This document shows positions 33,547 to 41,686 of a DNA stretch of 64,000 nucleotides, piece after piece (within the stretch, counting starts at the first letter, position 1; each line of letters begins with the position of its first letter). A model generated the notes under the pieces. It searched no databases, was not told the origin of the DNA, and saw only the letters and a program-made list of their open reading frames with translations. The stretch comes from Mycolicibacterium sp. 018/SC-01/001 (GTDB lineage: Bacteria; Actinomycetota; Actinomycetes; Mycobacteriales; Mycobacteriaceae), in assembly GCF_007096635.1 (NCBI RefSeq), contig NZ_VKAA01000020.1, positions 51,765 to 115,764 of the forward strand. Direction: 5' to 3'. The position numbers were made by a program, and so were the translations under genes.

Positions 33547-34762
33547 GCAGCTCCGCGGCCTCGGTCTGATAGGCGTGTTCGGCCCACACCTGCGGTGTGG
33601 TCCCGAAGCGATCGTCGACCGCCGACGGGTCGGCACCGGCGGCGAGCAGGTGCTCGATGAGCGCGAGGTCACCCGACCAGGCGGCGTGATGCAGCGGCGT
33701 GGCCCCGGAATCGTCGCGGCCATTCGGGTCGGCCGGCGAGACGGGCGCACTCACGTCTTCGGCATTTTGGAAGCCGGACACGTCGATGCCGTGCCGTTCG
33801 AGAAGTGCCAGCCTGTCGGTGAAACCGTGCTCGGCCGCCCACTGCACCTGCTGACGCCACATCTGCTCGCGGCTCGGAAGCGCCACCCCCAGTCGACGTT
33901 CCCACGGACTGGGGCCGGCGGTGGCCAATCCATGGTCGAACAGGGTCTCCAGATGCGTGTCGTCTGGCCGGAACATCCTGTTGTACAACGCCTGCTGATC
34001 GACGGGATGCGCGCCGCGATCCAGTAGCAGGGCCGCGAGCTCCGTGGCGTAGCGGTGGCGCGGTTGCCGCCGCGGCCCCTGCTCGCCCTCTCCGAAGACA
34101 CCGGTGAGCGCCGTGAACGGCGGAGCCATGCCGCGCCAGAGGTACCCGGTGTTCGGATCTGCGCCCGCATCCAGCAACAGCGTTGCAGCGGTGAGGATCT
34201 CGTCGACACTCCGGTCCACGGGCACCCGCGAGTAGCACAGGTACATCAGCGGCGTCCAGCGCAACGGTCCGCCGGTCGCGCGGGCCGTCGCGGCATCGGC
34301 GCGGAGATGGCGGCGCACAGCGTCGACGTCTGCGGCCGCCGCCGCGGCCCACATGTGCTCGCCCGAAACTCCGGGGGTGGCTGCGAGAATGTCGGCGGCC
34401 TGCGCCCAGCGCGGCGGGGCATCGTGGGCGGTATAGGTCAACACAGCCAGGGCGCAGAACCGGTCCGCCGCTTCGAGCGAGGTCTCGTCGACGGCGCTCG
34501 GATCGACACTCAGGGCGCCCGCCGTCTCGAGGTAGTGCACGAGGTCCGGCCAGCCCGGGAACCCGTACCGGCGGGCGACCGCCAGGTGGGCGTCGTGGAG
34601 GGCGCAGCCGCCGGCACGCTGCAGGGCCGCCTCCGGGCGGGGATGGTGGCGACGGATGAAGGATTCGGCGTCGGCGTCGCCCGCCCGGGCGCGCTGTTGC
34701 AGGTCGCGGGCATCGGCACGCAGTCGGGGCAACGAGGGATTGTCGGGTAGTGCGCTGGCCAT
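33524..34762 (-). CDS. Ankyrin-repeat protein
   Basis: The 412-aa product has ankyrin repeats, clearest near the C-terminus (G-A-T-P-L-H-H-A-A-W-S-G-D-L-A-L-I-E-H-L-L-A-A-G-A-D-P) and in the middle (W-T-P-L-M-Y-L-C-Y-S and T-L-L-L-D-A-G-A-D-P-N-T). An N-terminal helical region (L-P-R-L-R-A-D-A-R-D-L-Q-Q-R-A-R-A) precedes them. No signal or membrane segment. Such proteins are protein-binding scaffolds; the partner is unknown. The ATG is preceded by GAGAGGAGG, part of a 12-bp palindrome (34771-34782). It faces the GT/kinase/SIS operon. Confidence 0.85.
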   Translation of the reverse strand: MASALPDNPSLPRLRADARDLQQRARAGDADAESFIRRHHPRPEAALQRAGGCALHDAHLAVARRYGFPGWPDLVHYLETAGALSVDPSAVDETSLEAADRFCALAVLTYTAHDAPPRWAQAADILAATPGVSGEHMWAAAAAADVDAVRRHLRADAATARATGGPLRWTPLMYLCYSRVPVDRSVDEILTAATLLLDAGADPNTGYLWRGMAPPFTALTGVFGEGEQGPRRQPRHRYATELAALLLDRGAHPVDQQALYNRMFRPDDTHLETLFDHGLATAGPSPWERRLGVALPSREQMWRQQVQWAAEHGFTDRLALLERHGIDVSGFQNAEDVSAPVSPADPNGRDDSGATPLHHAAWSGDLALIEHLLAAGADPSAVDDRFGTTPQVWAEHAYQTEAAELLSRRSPG

Positions 34763-34935
34763 AGCGGCCTCCTCTCGAGAGGCCCGGCGTCCGCGAGGTC
34801 GGGCACGAGAAGAGGTGGGGCCGATCGGTGGTGCTGCAGGGAGGCTGAGCCTCTTCGAGCGGACGTCGGGCGGTCCTGCGCGCCCGGCGTCAGCATACCG
34901 TCGGTTCTCCAGGGGCCGAACGCCGCGTGATCAAC

Positions 34936-34954
34936 ATAGGTTAGCCTCACTTAT
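34936..34954. promoter_or_regulatory. IdeR (DtxR-family) iron box upstream of the siderophore uptake operon
   Basis: ATAGGTTAGCCTCACTTAT matches 15 of 19 positions of the IdeR consensus TWAGGTWAGSCTWACCTWA. It ends at the base before the GTG start at 34955 and overlaps a TAnnnT -10-like element (34937-34942), so IdeR-Fe binding would block transcription when iron is plentiful. Confidence 0.8.
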
Positions 34955-35767
34955 GTGTCGCACTCCTACGCCTCTGTCATCGACAGTCGCGCACTGAGCA
35001 GCCGGCTGCGACGGATCGTCCTGCATGTCGACGATCCCGAGGCGCTGCAGGTCAGGCCGGACGCCGACTCCGCGGTCGGGGTCTACTTCTCACCCAGGGA
35101 CCACCCGGACGGCGAGGGGCGCAACTATTCCGTCCGCCACCAGGCGGGTGCGCTGCTCACTGTCGACATCGCCGTGCATCGCGACGGCCCCGGATCGGCC
35201 TGGGCGAGGACTGCCACGCCCGGGCAGCGGGTGATTCTCGATCACGCCCGGGCGTGGTACCGCCCTCCGGCTGACGCCCGGTGGCAGCTCGTGGTCACCG
35301 ACCTGTCCGGTCTACCGGCGGCGGCCCGCATCATCGAGGAATTGCCCAGCAACAGACCAGCCATCGTCGTCGCCGAGGTGCTGACCGCCGACGACCTCGC
35401 TTACCTCCCCCGGCGCGACGACGTCACCGTGCTGCCGTACCTCGGCACCGGCAACGGTTTGGGCCCCAGCGTGCTGGCGCACGCCGTGCGCGCGGTGCCG
35501 ATGCCACCGAGCCGTGGGTACTGCTGGTTCGCCGGCGAGGCCGCCGAATCCCGGGCCGTGCGCAAGTACCTGCGCTCGCTGGGGTGGCAGCGCGACGACT
35601 ACGACATCACGGGGTACTGGCGGGTCGACTCCGAGCGCTGGGACGCGCGGTTCGAGGAGGCCGGTGACGAAGCGCTGATCGTCTACGAACGGGCTCTGGC
35701 CGCGGGCAAGGACGAGAAGGTCGCCTTCGAGGAGTTCGACGAGGTCTGCGAACGGATCGGGCTGTAG
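34955..35767 (+). CDS. Siderophore-interacting FAD-binding reductase (SIP family)
   Basis: The 270-aa product has the SIP layout: an N-terminal FAD-binding barrel with R-N-Y-S-V-R-H at ~57-63, then a NAD(P)H-binding domain with W-Q-L-V-V-T-D-L-S-G-L-P-A-A and Y-C-W-F-A-G-E-A-A-E-S-R-A-V-R-K-Y-L. These reduce Fe(III) bound to an imported siderophore so that iron is released in the cytoplasm. The GTG directly follows the iron box, so the mRNA is probably leaderless or nearly so. The FecCD permease starts 4 bases after its stop. Ferric exochelin is the likely substrate by context. Confidence 0.9.
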   Translation: MSHSYASVIDSRALSSRLRRIVLHVDDPEALQVRPDADSAVGVYFSPRDHPDGEGRNYSVRHQAGALLTVDIAVHRDGPGSAWARTATPGQRVILDHARAWYRPPADARWQLVVTDLSGLPAAARIIEELPSNRPAIVVAEVLTADDLAYLPRRDDVTVLPYLGTGNGLGPSVLAHAVRAVPMPPSRGYCWFAGEAAESRAVRKYLRSLGWQRDDYDITGYWRVDSERWDARFEEAGDEALIVYERALAAGKDEKVAFEEFDEVCERIGL

Positions 35768-35771
35768 CGGC

Positions 35772-36821
35772 GTGGTGGTCGATGCCCCGGTGCGCCCCGC
35801 GCCCCCGTCGCGTCCGCGCCGGGTCTCGGCCCGCAGGAACGGCCTCGGACTCGCCGTCGCGGCCGCGCTTCTCGGTGTGCTGTGTGTGCTGAGCCTGGCC
35901 GTCGGCACCCAGCACGTCTCGCTCGGCACGGTATGGCAGGCGCTGACCAGTGGGTCCACTACCGGCCAGGAGTGGATCGTGCGCGATCTGCGCATCCCGC
36001 GCACCGTGCTCGCTGTCCTCGTTGGTATCGCACTCGGGTTGTCCGGCACCCTGATTCAGGGCGTGGGGCGGAATCCGCTCGGCGACACCGAAGTCCTGGG
36101 CATCAATGCCGGTGCGGGGCTGTTCATCGTCACGGCGATCGCACTGCTCGGGCTGCAGGGCATCTGGACCTACATCTGGTTCGGGTTCGCCGGCGCACTG
36201 TTCGCGATGCTGCTCGTGTACCTGATCGGGATGGCCGGCCGTGCCGCCGCCACCCCCGTCCGCGTGCTGCTCGCCGGCGTCGCGATCGGCGCGGTCATGG
36301 ACGGCCTCGGATTCGCGGTTCGGCTGCGGTACCCGCGGGCGTTCGACAACATGCGCTTCTGGGACGCCGGGGCACTCGACGGCCGCCCGCTCGACGTCGC
36401 CCTGGCGATCAGCCCGTTCATCGCCGTCGGCGCGATTTTGAGCTTGATCGTCGCCCGCTCGCTGAACATCACCGCGGTCGGTGACGACCTCGCGACGAGC
36501 CTGGGCGGCAACGTCGTTCGGACGCAGGTGCTCAGCCTGGTGGCCGTGACGCTGCTCGCCGGGGCCGCCACCGCCGGCGCGGGGCCGATCGGTTTCGTGG
36601 GCCTGATGGTGCCGCACGCGGTCCGCCGGTTCACCGGGCCCGACTGGCGGTGGATCCTCGCCTACTCCGTGGTCGTGGCCCCAGTGGTGCTGTTGGCTGC
36701 CGACATCGTCGGACGCGTGGTGATCGCGCCGTCCGAGCTGCCCGCGGGCATTGTCACGGCGTTCGTCGGGGCGCCCGTGCTGATCTGGTTGATCCGCAGA
36801 CGCGGGGCCGACCGCTCATGA
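35772..36821 (+). CDS. FecCD-family iron-siderophore ABC permease (first)
   Basis: The 349-aa product has roughly 9-10 membrane segments and the FecCD/FepD signature blocks: R-I-P-R-T-V-L-A-V-L-V-G-I-A-L-G-L-S-G, Q-G-V-G-R-N-P-L-G-D-T-E-V-L-G-I-N-A-G-A, and the cytoplasmic coupling region G-P-I-G-F-V-G-L-M-V-P-H. It forms the importer pore together with the next gene's product, driven by the ATPase at 37874. By position it is the FepD-like partner of the Fxu system of M. smegmatis. Its last 4 bases overlap the next start. Confidence 0.92.
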   Translation: MVVDAPVRPAPPSRPRRVSARRNGLGLAVAAALLGVLCVLSLAVGTQHVSLGTVWQALTSGSTTGQEWIVRDLRIPRTVLAVLVGIALGLSGTLIQGVGRNPLGDTEVLGINAGAGLFIVTAIALLGLQGIWTYIWFGFAGALFAMLLVYLIGMAGRAAATPVRVLLAGVAIGAVMDGLGFAVRLRYPRAFDNMRFWDAGALDGRPLDVALAISPFIAVGAILSLIVARSLNITAVGDDLATSLGGNVVRTQVLSLVAVTLLAGAATAGAGPIGFVGLMVPHAVRRFTGPDWRWILAYSVVVAPVVLLAADIVGRVVIAPSELPAGIVTAFVGAPVLIWLIRRRGADRS

Positions 36822-37870
36822 CCACCCACGCCCGCTCAGCCGGCCGCCCGCACGTCACGCTCGGCATCGGTGCCGTCGTGGTCCGCGCATCCCGGCGCGC
36901 CGTCATCACCGTGACGCTGCTGCTGATCGCCGTCGCAGTGACCGCGGTGCTCGCGGTCGGCCTCGGTAAGTACACCGTGGCGCCGATGGATGTGCTGTCG
37001 GTGCTGACCGGATCCAACACATCGTTCGACCGGGTGGTCGTCCTCGAATGGCGACTGCCGCGCATGCTGATGGCCCTGTTGGTGGGTGCGGCACTTGGCC
37101 TGTCGGGAGCCATCTTTCAAGCGGTCACCGGCAATCCGCTGGGTAGTCCAGAGATCGTGGGTGTCAACTTCGGCGCTTACACGGGCGCCCTCGCCGTGCT
37201 CGTGACGCTCGGAAGTGGTTACTACGCCGTCGCCGTGGGCGCCCTGATCGGTGGCCTGGCGACCGCGGTGCTCGTCTACGCGCTGTCCTTCCAGCGGGGG
37301 GTCGCCGGGTATCGGCTGATCGTCGTCGGCATCGCGGTCGGGGCGGTGCTGAACTCCGTCAACCAGTGGATCGTGATCAAGCTCGACCATCACACCGCGG
37401 TCACCGCAGCGGTGTGGCAGCAGGGCACATTGAGCGGCCTGAGCTGGTCGCAGGTGGTTCCGATGACCGTCTGCGTGGCACTGCTGGTGGCAGCTCTCAT
37501 CGCCCTCGGTCCCCAGCTGCCCGTTCTGCAGCTCGGCGACGACGCCGCAGGAGCGCTGGGGCTGCGACCCGACCGCGCGCGAGTCGCCTACCTCGTCGTC
37601 GGCGTGGGGCTGGTGGCCGTCGCGTGCGCGGCTGCCGGACCGATCACCTTCATCGCGCTCGCCGCGCCCCAGTTGGCCCGGCGTCTGACCGCGAGCCCCG
37701 GGGTGGCGCTCGTCCCCGCCGCGGCCATGGGCGCGGCGCTGCTCCTCGTCAGCGATGTCATCGCCCAGCAGCTGTTCTCCGACAACGAGTTACCCGTCGG
37801 CGTCGTCACGGTCTCGCTGGGCGGCTGCTACCTCATCTACCTCCTCGTCACCCAAGCACGGAAGCGGTGA
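36818..37870 (+). CDS. FecCD-family iron-siderophore ABC permease (second)
   Basis: The ATG at 36818 overlaps the previous stop (ATGA) and gives 350 aa. It has the same family blocks, R-L-P-R-M-L-M-A-L-L-V-G-A-A-L-G-L-S-G, Q-A-V-T-G-N-P-L-G-S-P-E-I-V-G-V-N and A-G-P-I-T-F-I-A-L-A-A-P, with about nine membrane helices. It is the FepG-like half of the heterodimeric permease. The ATPase follows after 3 bases. No substrate-binding lipoprotein is present in this operon, so the system must use one encoded elsewhere. Confidence 0.92.
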   Translation: MTTHARSAGRPHVTLGIGAVVVRASRRAVITVTLLLIAVAVTAVLAVGLGKYTVAPMDVLSVLTGSNTSFDRVVVLEWRLPRMLMALLVGAALGLSGAIFQAVTGNPLGSPEIVGVNFGAYTGALAVLVTLGSGYYAVAVGALIGGLATAVLVYALSFQRGVAGYRLIVVGIAVGAVLNSVNQWIVIKLDHHTAVTAAVWQQGTLSGLSWSQVVPMTVCVALLVAALIALGPQLPVLQLGDDAAGALGLRPDRARVAYLVVGVGLVAVACAAAGPITFIALAAPQLARRLTASPGVALVPAAAMGAALLLVSDVIAQQLFSDNELPVGVVTVSLGGCYLIYLLVTQARKR

Positions 37871-37873
37871 ACC

Positions 37874-38680
37874 ATGACTGACAGCCGACTGGGTGCCGAC
37901 AACGTGTCGCTGAGTTATGGCGACACCGCGATCGTCGCCGACCTCACCCTCGCGATCCCCGATGGCCGCATCACGATGATCGTCGGCCCGAATGCGTGCG
38001 GAAAGTCCACGCTGCTGCGCGGATTGGCGCGGCTGTTGCGCACAGCCGCCGGCCGAGTCGTCCTCGACGGCACCGACATCGCGACCATGCACACCAAGGA
38101 GGTGGCGCGGCGGCTGGGTCTGCTCCCCCAGACCTCGATCGCGCCGGAGGGCATCACGGTCGCCGATCTCGTCGCGCGCGGCCGGTTCCCCCACCAGAAG
38201 TTGTTGCGGCAGTGGTCTGTCGACGACGAGAAGGCGGTCACCGAGGCGATGACCCTGACCGGAGTGAGCGAACTGGCCGACCGGTTCGTCGACGAACTGT
38301 CGGGGGGGCAACGCCAACGCGTGTGGGTCGCGATGGTGCTGGCGCAGCAGACCCCCGTGCTGCTGCTCGACGAACCGACCACCTACCTCGACATCGCCCA
38401 TCAGGTCGAATTGCTCGATCTGTTCGCGATGCTCAACCGAACCCACGGTCACACGGTGGTCGCCGTGCTGCACGATCTCAACCACGCGTGCCGGTACGCC
38501 GACGAGATCGTCGTGATGAAAGCGGGTCGCATCGTCGACCACGGGGACCCGCGCACCGTGGTGACAGCGGAGTTGATCGCCGACGTCTACGGGTTGTCCT
38601 GCCAGATCATCGACGACCCGCAGACCGGAACACCACTGATCGTGCCCCGCGCCTCGCCCTACCTCACGGTCGATCGGTGA
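37874..38680 (+). CDS. Iron-siderophore ABC transporter ATP-binding protein
   Basis: The 268-aa product has Walker A G-P-N-A-C-G-K-S-T-L-L, signature L-S-G-G-Q-R-Q-R, Walker B V-L-L-L-D-E-P-T-T-Y-L-D and the H-switch V-A-V-L-H-D-L-N-H, as in FepC/FecE. It powers the two FecCD permeases upstream for ferric-exochelin import. It ends the uptake operon and its last 17 bases overlap the end of the convergent fxbA gene. Confidence 0.95.
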   Translation: MTDSRLGADNVSLSYGDTAIVADLTLAIPDGRITMIVGPNACGKSTLLRGLARLLRTAAGRVVLDGTDIATMHTKEVARRLGLLPQTSIAPEGITVADLVARGRFPHQKLLRQWSVDDEKAVTEAMTLTGVSELADRFVDELSGGQRQRVWVAMVLAQQTPVLLLDEPTTYLDIAHQVELLDLFAMLNRTHGHTVVAVLHDLNHACRYADEIVVMKAGRIVDHGDPRTVVTAELIADVYGLSCQIIDDPQTGTPLIVPRASPYLTVDR

Positions 38681-39608
38681 GGTATCCCCCGCCCCGGCCG
38701 AAGAAGTCCAGCGCGCGATGATTCACGCCGTCCTCGGTGCGGACCACGTCGATCACCAGACCTCTGGACTGCCCGCGATAGGCCTCGGCGCCGGCGACGA
38801 CGACCATGCCGCCGTCCTCTTCGATGAACACCCGCCCCGGCATGCCACCGTACACACACCGCGACACATGAGACGCGATCACGCGCAGTCGCTGCCCGCG
38901 AAAGAAGGTGTAGGCGTTGGGATATGGGTCCGACAGGGCCCGAACGAAGCGTTCGATGTCGGCCGCCGGCCAGCGCCAGTCGATCAGGCTGTCCTGCTCG
39001 GTGCGCTTGTGGAAGAACGTGCGATCCGCGAGGTCCTGCGGCACCGGTGCCACGCTCTGATGCTCCAGCCCGTCGAGAGCGGCTTCCAGAACCTCGGGCA
39101 CCAGATCGAGGGTGTCGTAGACCAGGCTCGTGCCGGTGCTCGTCGGCATGATCTCCACCGCCCGCTGCACCAGCACGGCACCGGTGTCCAGTTCGTCGTC
39201 CATCAGATGCGCGGTGAGACCGGTGTGCGAGGCGCCGCTGATCAGCGACCAGATGACCGGCGAGAAACCGGTGAAGCGCGGCAGCAGCGAGTCGTGCAGG
39301 TTCACCGTCCCCAGCCGCGGGATCCCGAACAGCTCACGCGGCAGTTTGGTGCGCCAGTTGTTGGCCACCATCACGTCGGGGTCCACGGCGCGCACCCGGT
39401 CGATCAACGCCGCGTCGGGGCGTCTCGCCAGGTGCACCTCGATTCCCTCGCTGCGCGCCAGGTCTTCCACCGAGTCCGCCCAAATCGATTCGTAGGCTTG
39501 CTCACTCGTTGGATGCGTCACCACCAGCTCGACGTCGTGGCGCGACTTGAGTAGCGCCTGCAGGGTGCGATGGCCCCACGTCTGATAACCGAACATGACC
39601 ACGCGCAC
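38664..39608 (-). CDS. fxbA: FxbA-type formyltransferase for exochelin biosynthesis
   Basis: The GTG at 39608 has GGGAGGT upstream and gives 314 aa; a GTG at 39602 is the alternative. The N-terminal formyltransferase domain shows the catalytic triad environment: V-A-N-N-W-R-T-K-L-P, N-L-H-D-S-L-L-P-R-F-T-G-F-S-P and M-D-D-E-L-D-T-G, as in methionyl-tRNA formyltransferase, with a C-terminal domain from ~205. It should put a formyl group from 10-formyl-tetrahydrofolate on N5-hydroxyornithine. That agrees with the formyl-hydroxyornithine pocket of NRPS module 1. It is divergent from the mbtH-exiT-NRPS operon across the iron box at 39651. Confidence 0.93.
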   Translation of the reverse strand: MRVVMFGYQTWGHRTLQALLKSRHDVELVVTHPTSEQAYESIWADSVEDLARSEGIEVHLARRPDAALIDRVRAVDPDVMVANNWRTKLPRELFGIPRLGTVNLHDSLLPRFTGFSPVIWSLISGASHTGLTAHLMDDELDTGAVLVQRAVEIMPTSTGTSLVYDTLDLVPEVLEAALDGLEHQSVAPVPQDLADRTFFHKRTEQDSLIDWRWPAADIERFVRALSDPYPNAYTFFRGQRLRVIASHVSRCVYGGMPGRVFIEEDGGMVVVAGAEAYRGQSRGLVIDVVRTEDGVNHRALDFFGRGGGYLTDRP

Positions 39609-39650
39609 GACGACCTCCCGGGTTCCGGCTAGCCCACTGATGTAGCTGTC

Positions 39651-39669
39651 TATGGTTAGCCTAACCTTT
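39651..39669. promoter_or_regulatory. IdeR iron box between divergent fxbA and the NRPS operon
   Basis: TATGGTTAGCCTAACCTTT matches 17 of 19 positions of the IdeR consensus and has the central dyad GGTTAG-CCTAACC. It lies 43 bases upstream of fxbA and 81 bases upstream of the mbtH-like gene, so one box can control both directions. Confidence 0.9.
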
Positions 39670-39749
39670 GATAGCATTCCGTCGGTCGGTCCCCCGCCCT
39701 GCTGCGGGGAGCCGAGACCACACGGGATCATCACGAGAGAGAGAAGACG

Positions 39750-39989
39750 TTGTCCAGCAATCCTTTCGACGATCCGAACGGCCGCTTCCTGGTCCTGATC
39801 AACGACGAAGAACAGTATTCCCTCTGGCCGACGTTCGCCGACGTCCCAGCCGGATGGCGGACCGTGTTCGGCGGACCCGACGGTACCGATCGCGACAGCG
39901 CGCTGGCTTACGTCGAGGAGAACTGGACCGACATGCGGCCGAAATCGCTGCGGGAGCAGATGGACCGCGCCGAGTCCGCGCGGGCGTGA
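39750..39989 (+). CDS. MbtH-like protein
   Basis: The 79-aa product carries the MbtH family signature: N-P-F-D-D, N-D-E-E-Q-Y-S-L-W-P, V-P-A-G-W-R-T-V-F-G, and W-T-D-M-R-P-K-S-L-R-E-Q-M. MbtH proteins bind NRPS adenylation domains and are needed for their folding or activity. The start is a TTG preceded by a purine-rich GAGAGAGAGAAG. Its stop overlaps the next gene's GTG by 4 bases, so it heads the exporter/NRPS operon. It should act on one or more A domains of the giant NRPS. Confidence 0.95.
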   Translation: MSSNPFDDPNGRFLVLINDEEQYSLWPTFADVPAGWRTVFGGPDGTDRDSALAYVEENWTDMRPKSLREQMDRAESARA

Positions 39990-41686
39990 GCGCGCCGACA
40001 CCGCAGCGCTGGTCAGGATCGGCGGTCCTGCGCCGCGCCGTCGCGCGGCAGCGCGGCCGGCTCGCCGGCGGCTCTGTGCTCATCGCCGCCCACCAGCTCT
40101 GCGAGGTCGCCGTCCCGATCCTGATCGGCGTCATCGTCGACCGCGCCGTGGCCACCGGATCGATCGCCGCCATCGTGGGGTGGATCGCGGCGCTGGCCGC
40201 CCTGTTCGTAATGCTGACCACCGTCTATCGCCTCGGCGCCCGCATGCTGATGGCCGCCATCGCCCAGGAAGGTCACCTGCTGCGCGTCGAGTTGTGCCGG
40301 CGGATCCTCGATCCCCGCGGCATGGTCACCGATTACCAAGCGGGAGAACTGCTCTCGATCTCGTCGACCGACGCCGAGGAGACCGCGTATCTGCTCGACT
40401 ACGTTCCCCGGATGGTCGGCGCGGCTGTCGCCACCGTCGCGTGCGGCGCCGTCCTGCTGCACATCGACGCCCCCCTGGGCGTCATGGTCCTCGTCGGTGT
40501 GCCGGTGGTGATGATCGGGCTGCAACTCACCGCGCCGATCATCGCCCGCCGCGTCGAGGAACAGCAGTCACAGATCGGCCGCGCCACAGCGCTCGCCACC
40601 GATCTCATCAGCGGGCAACGCCCCCTGCAGGGCATCGGCGCGCAGCGCCACGCGGCGGACCGGTACCGGGTCGCGAGCCGGCGGTCACTGGTCGCGACGC
40701 TGCACGCATCCCGGATGGAGAGCGCCCACGCCGGCGCGGCCGCCGCCGCGGGTGCGCTCAGCGCGATGGCCGTCGCGGTGGCAGCCGCGTACTTCGCTCT
40801 CGCCGGTGACCTCACCCTCGGAGCGCTGATCACGGTGATCGGACTCGCTCAGTTCCTCGCCGAGCCCTTCTCGGTGCTCGCGACCCTGCCGAGCTCGGTG
40901 GCCGAAGCGCGGGCGTCGGCGAACCGGGTCGCCGACGTGCTGTCCGCGCCCGCACGTCGGCCGGCCGGTCCCGTGTCCGACGATCCGACCCCACCCGACG
41001 GCCCCGTCCTCGACGTGCTCGACGACACCGGACGCCTCACCTTCCGCGCCCACCCCGGCGAGATGGTGGCGGTGCTGGCGGCCGACGCCCGTGACGCCGC
41101 GGCATTGATGGACGTGCTGACCGACAACGCTCGCGACACCGCCCTGACCGTGCGTATCGGGGGCCGCGCCCTACGCGACATCCCCTACGGACAACGCCGC
41201 CAGGCGTTGATCGTCGAAGCCCACCGCGGTGACCTGTTCAGCGGCACATTGGAATCCAATCTCACGGTGTCTGGTGCCGACACCGACGCGATCGCCGCGG
41301 CGTTGATCGCCTCCTGCGCGGGCGATGTGGTCGACCAGCATGCCGACGGGCTCGCGCACCGGGTGATCGAGCGAGGCGCCAGCCTGTCGGGCGGGCAACG
41401 CCAGCGGTGGACGCTGGCCCGGGCGCTGGCCGCCGACCCCGCCGTCCTGGTGCTGCACGACCCGACCACCGCTGTCGACGCCGTCACCGAGCAGGCCATC
41501 GCCGAGGGCATCCGCGCCCTGCGGGTCGCCCGTCGGCGCACCACGATCGTATTCACGTCCAGCCCGGCCCTGCTCGCCGCCGCCGACCGGGTGATCATCG
41601 TCGACGACGGCCGCGTGCGCGGCGAGGGTACCCACGACGACCTCGTCGACTCCCATGACGGATATCGCGAGCTGGTGGCGCGATGA
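39986..41686 (+). CDS. exiT: ExiT-type ABC exporter, first half (degenerate ATP site, intact signature)
   Basis: The GTG at 39986 gives 566 aa. Residues ~25-290 are an ABC exporter membrane domain with six helices. The nucleotide-binding domain (~340-566) keeps the signature L-S-G-G-Q-R-Q-R-W (~467). Its Walker A is destroyed (A-A-D-A-R-D-A-A-A where GxxGxGKS is expected, ~365), Walker B ends H-D-P-T-T (catalytic Glu is Pro), and the H-switch reads F-T-S-S-P. It can thus complement but not bind ATP normally. It is translationally coupled to the second half by an ATGA overlap. Exochelin export is inferred from its place and the M. smegmatis exiT locus. Confidence 0.88.
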   Translation: MSAPTPQRWSGSAVLRRAVARQRGRLAGGSVLIAAHQLCEVAVPILIGVIVDRAVATGSIAAIVGWIAALAALFVMLTTVYRLGARMLMAAIAQEGHLLRVELCRRILDPRGMVTDYQAGELLSISSTDAEETAYLLDYVPRMVGAAVATVACGAVLLHIDAPLGVMVLVGVPVVMIGLQLTAPIIARRVEEQQSQIGRATALATDLISGQRPLQGIGAQRHAADRYRVASRRSLVATLHASRMESAHAGAAAAAGALSAMAVAVAAAYFALAGDLTLGALITVIGLAQFLAEPFSVLATLPSSVAEARASANRVADVLSAPARRPAGPVSDDPTPPDGPVLDVLDDTGRLTFRAHPGEMVAVLAADARDAAALMDVLTDNARDTALTVRIGGRALRDIPYGQRRQALIVEAHRGDLFSGTLESNLTVSGADTDAIAAALIASCAGDVVDQHADGLAHRVIERGASLSGGQRQRWTLARALAADPAVLVLHDPTTAVDAVTEQAIAEGIRALRVARRRTTIVFTSSPALLAAADRVIIVDDGRVRGEGTHDDLVDSHDGYRELVAR

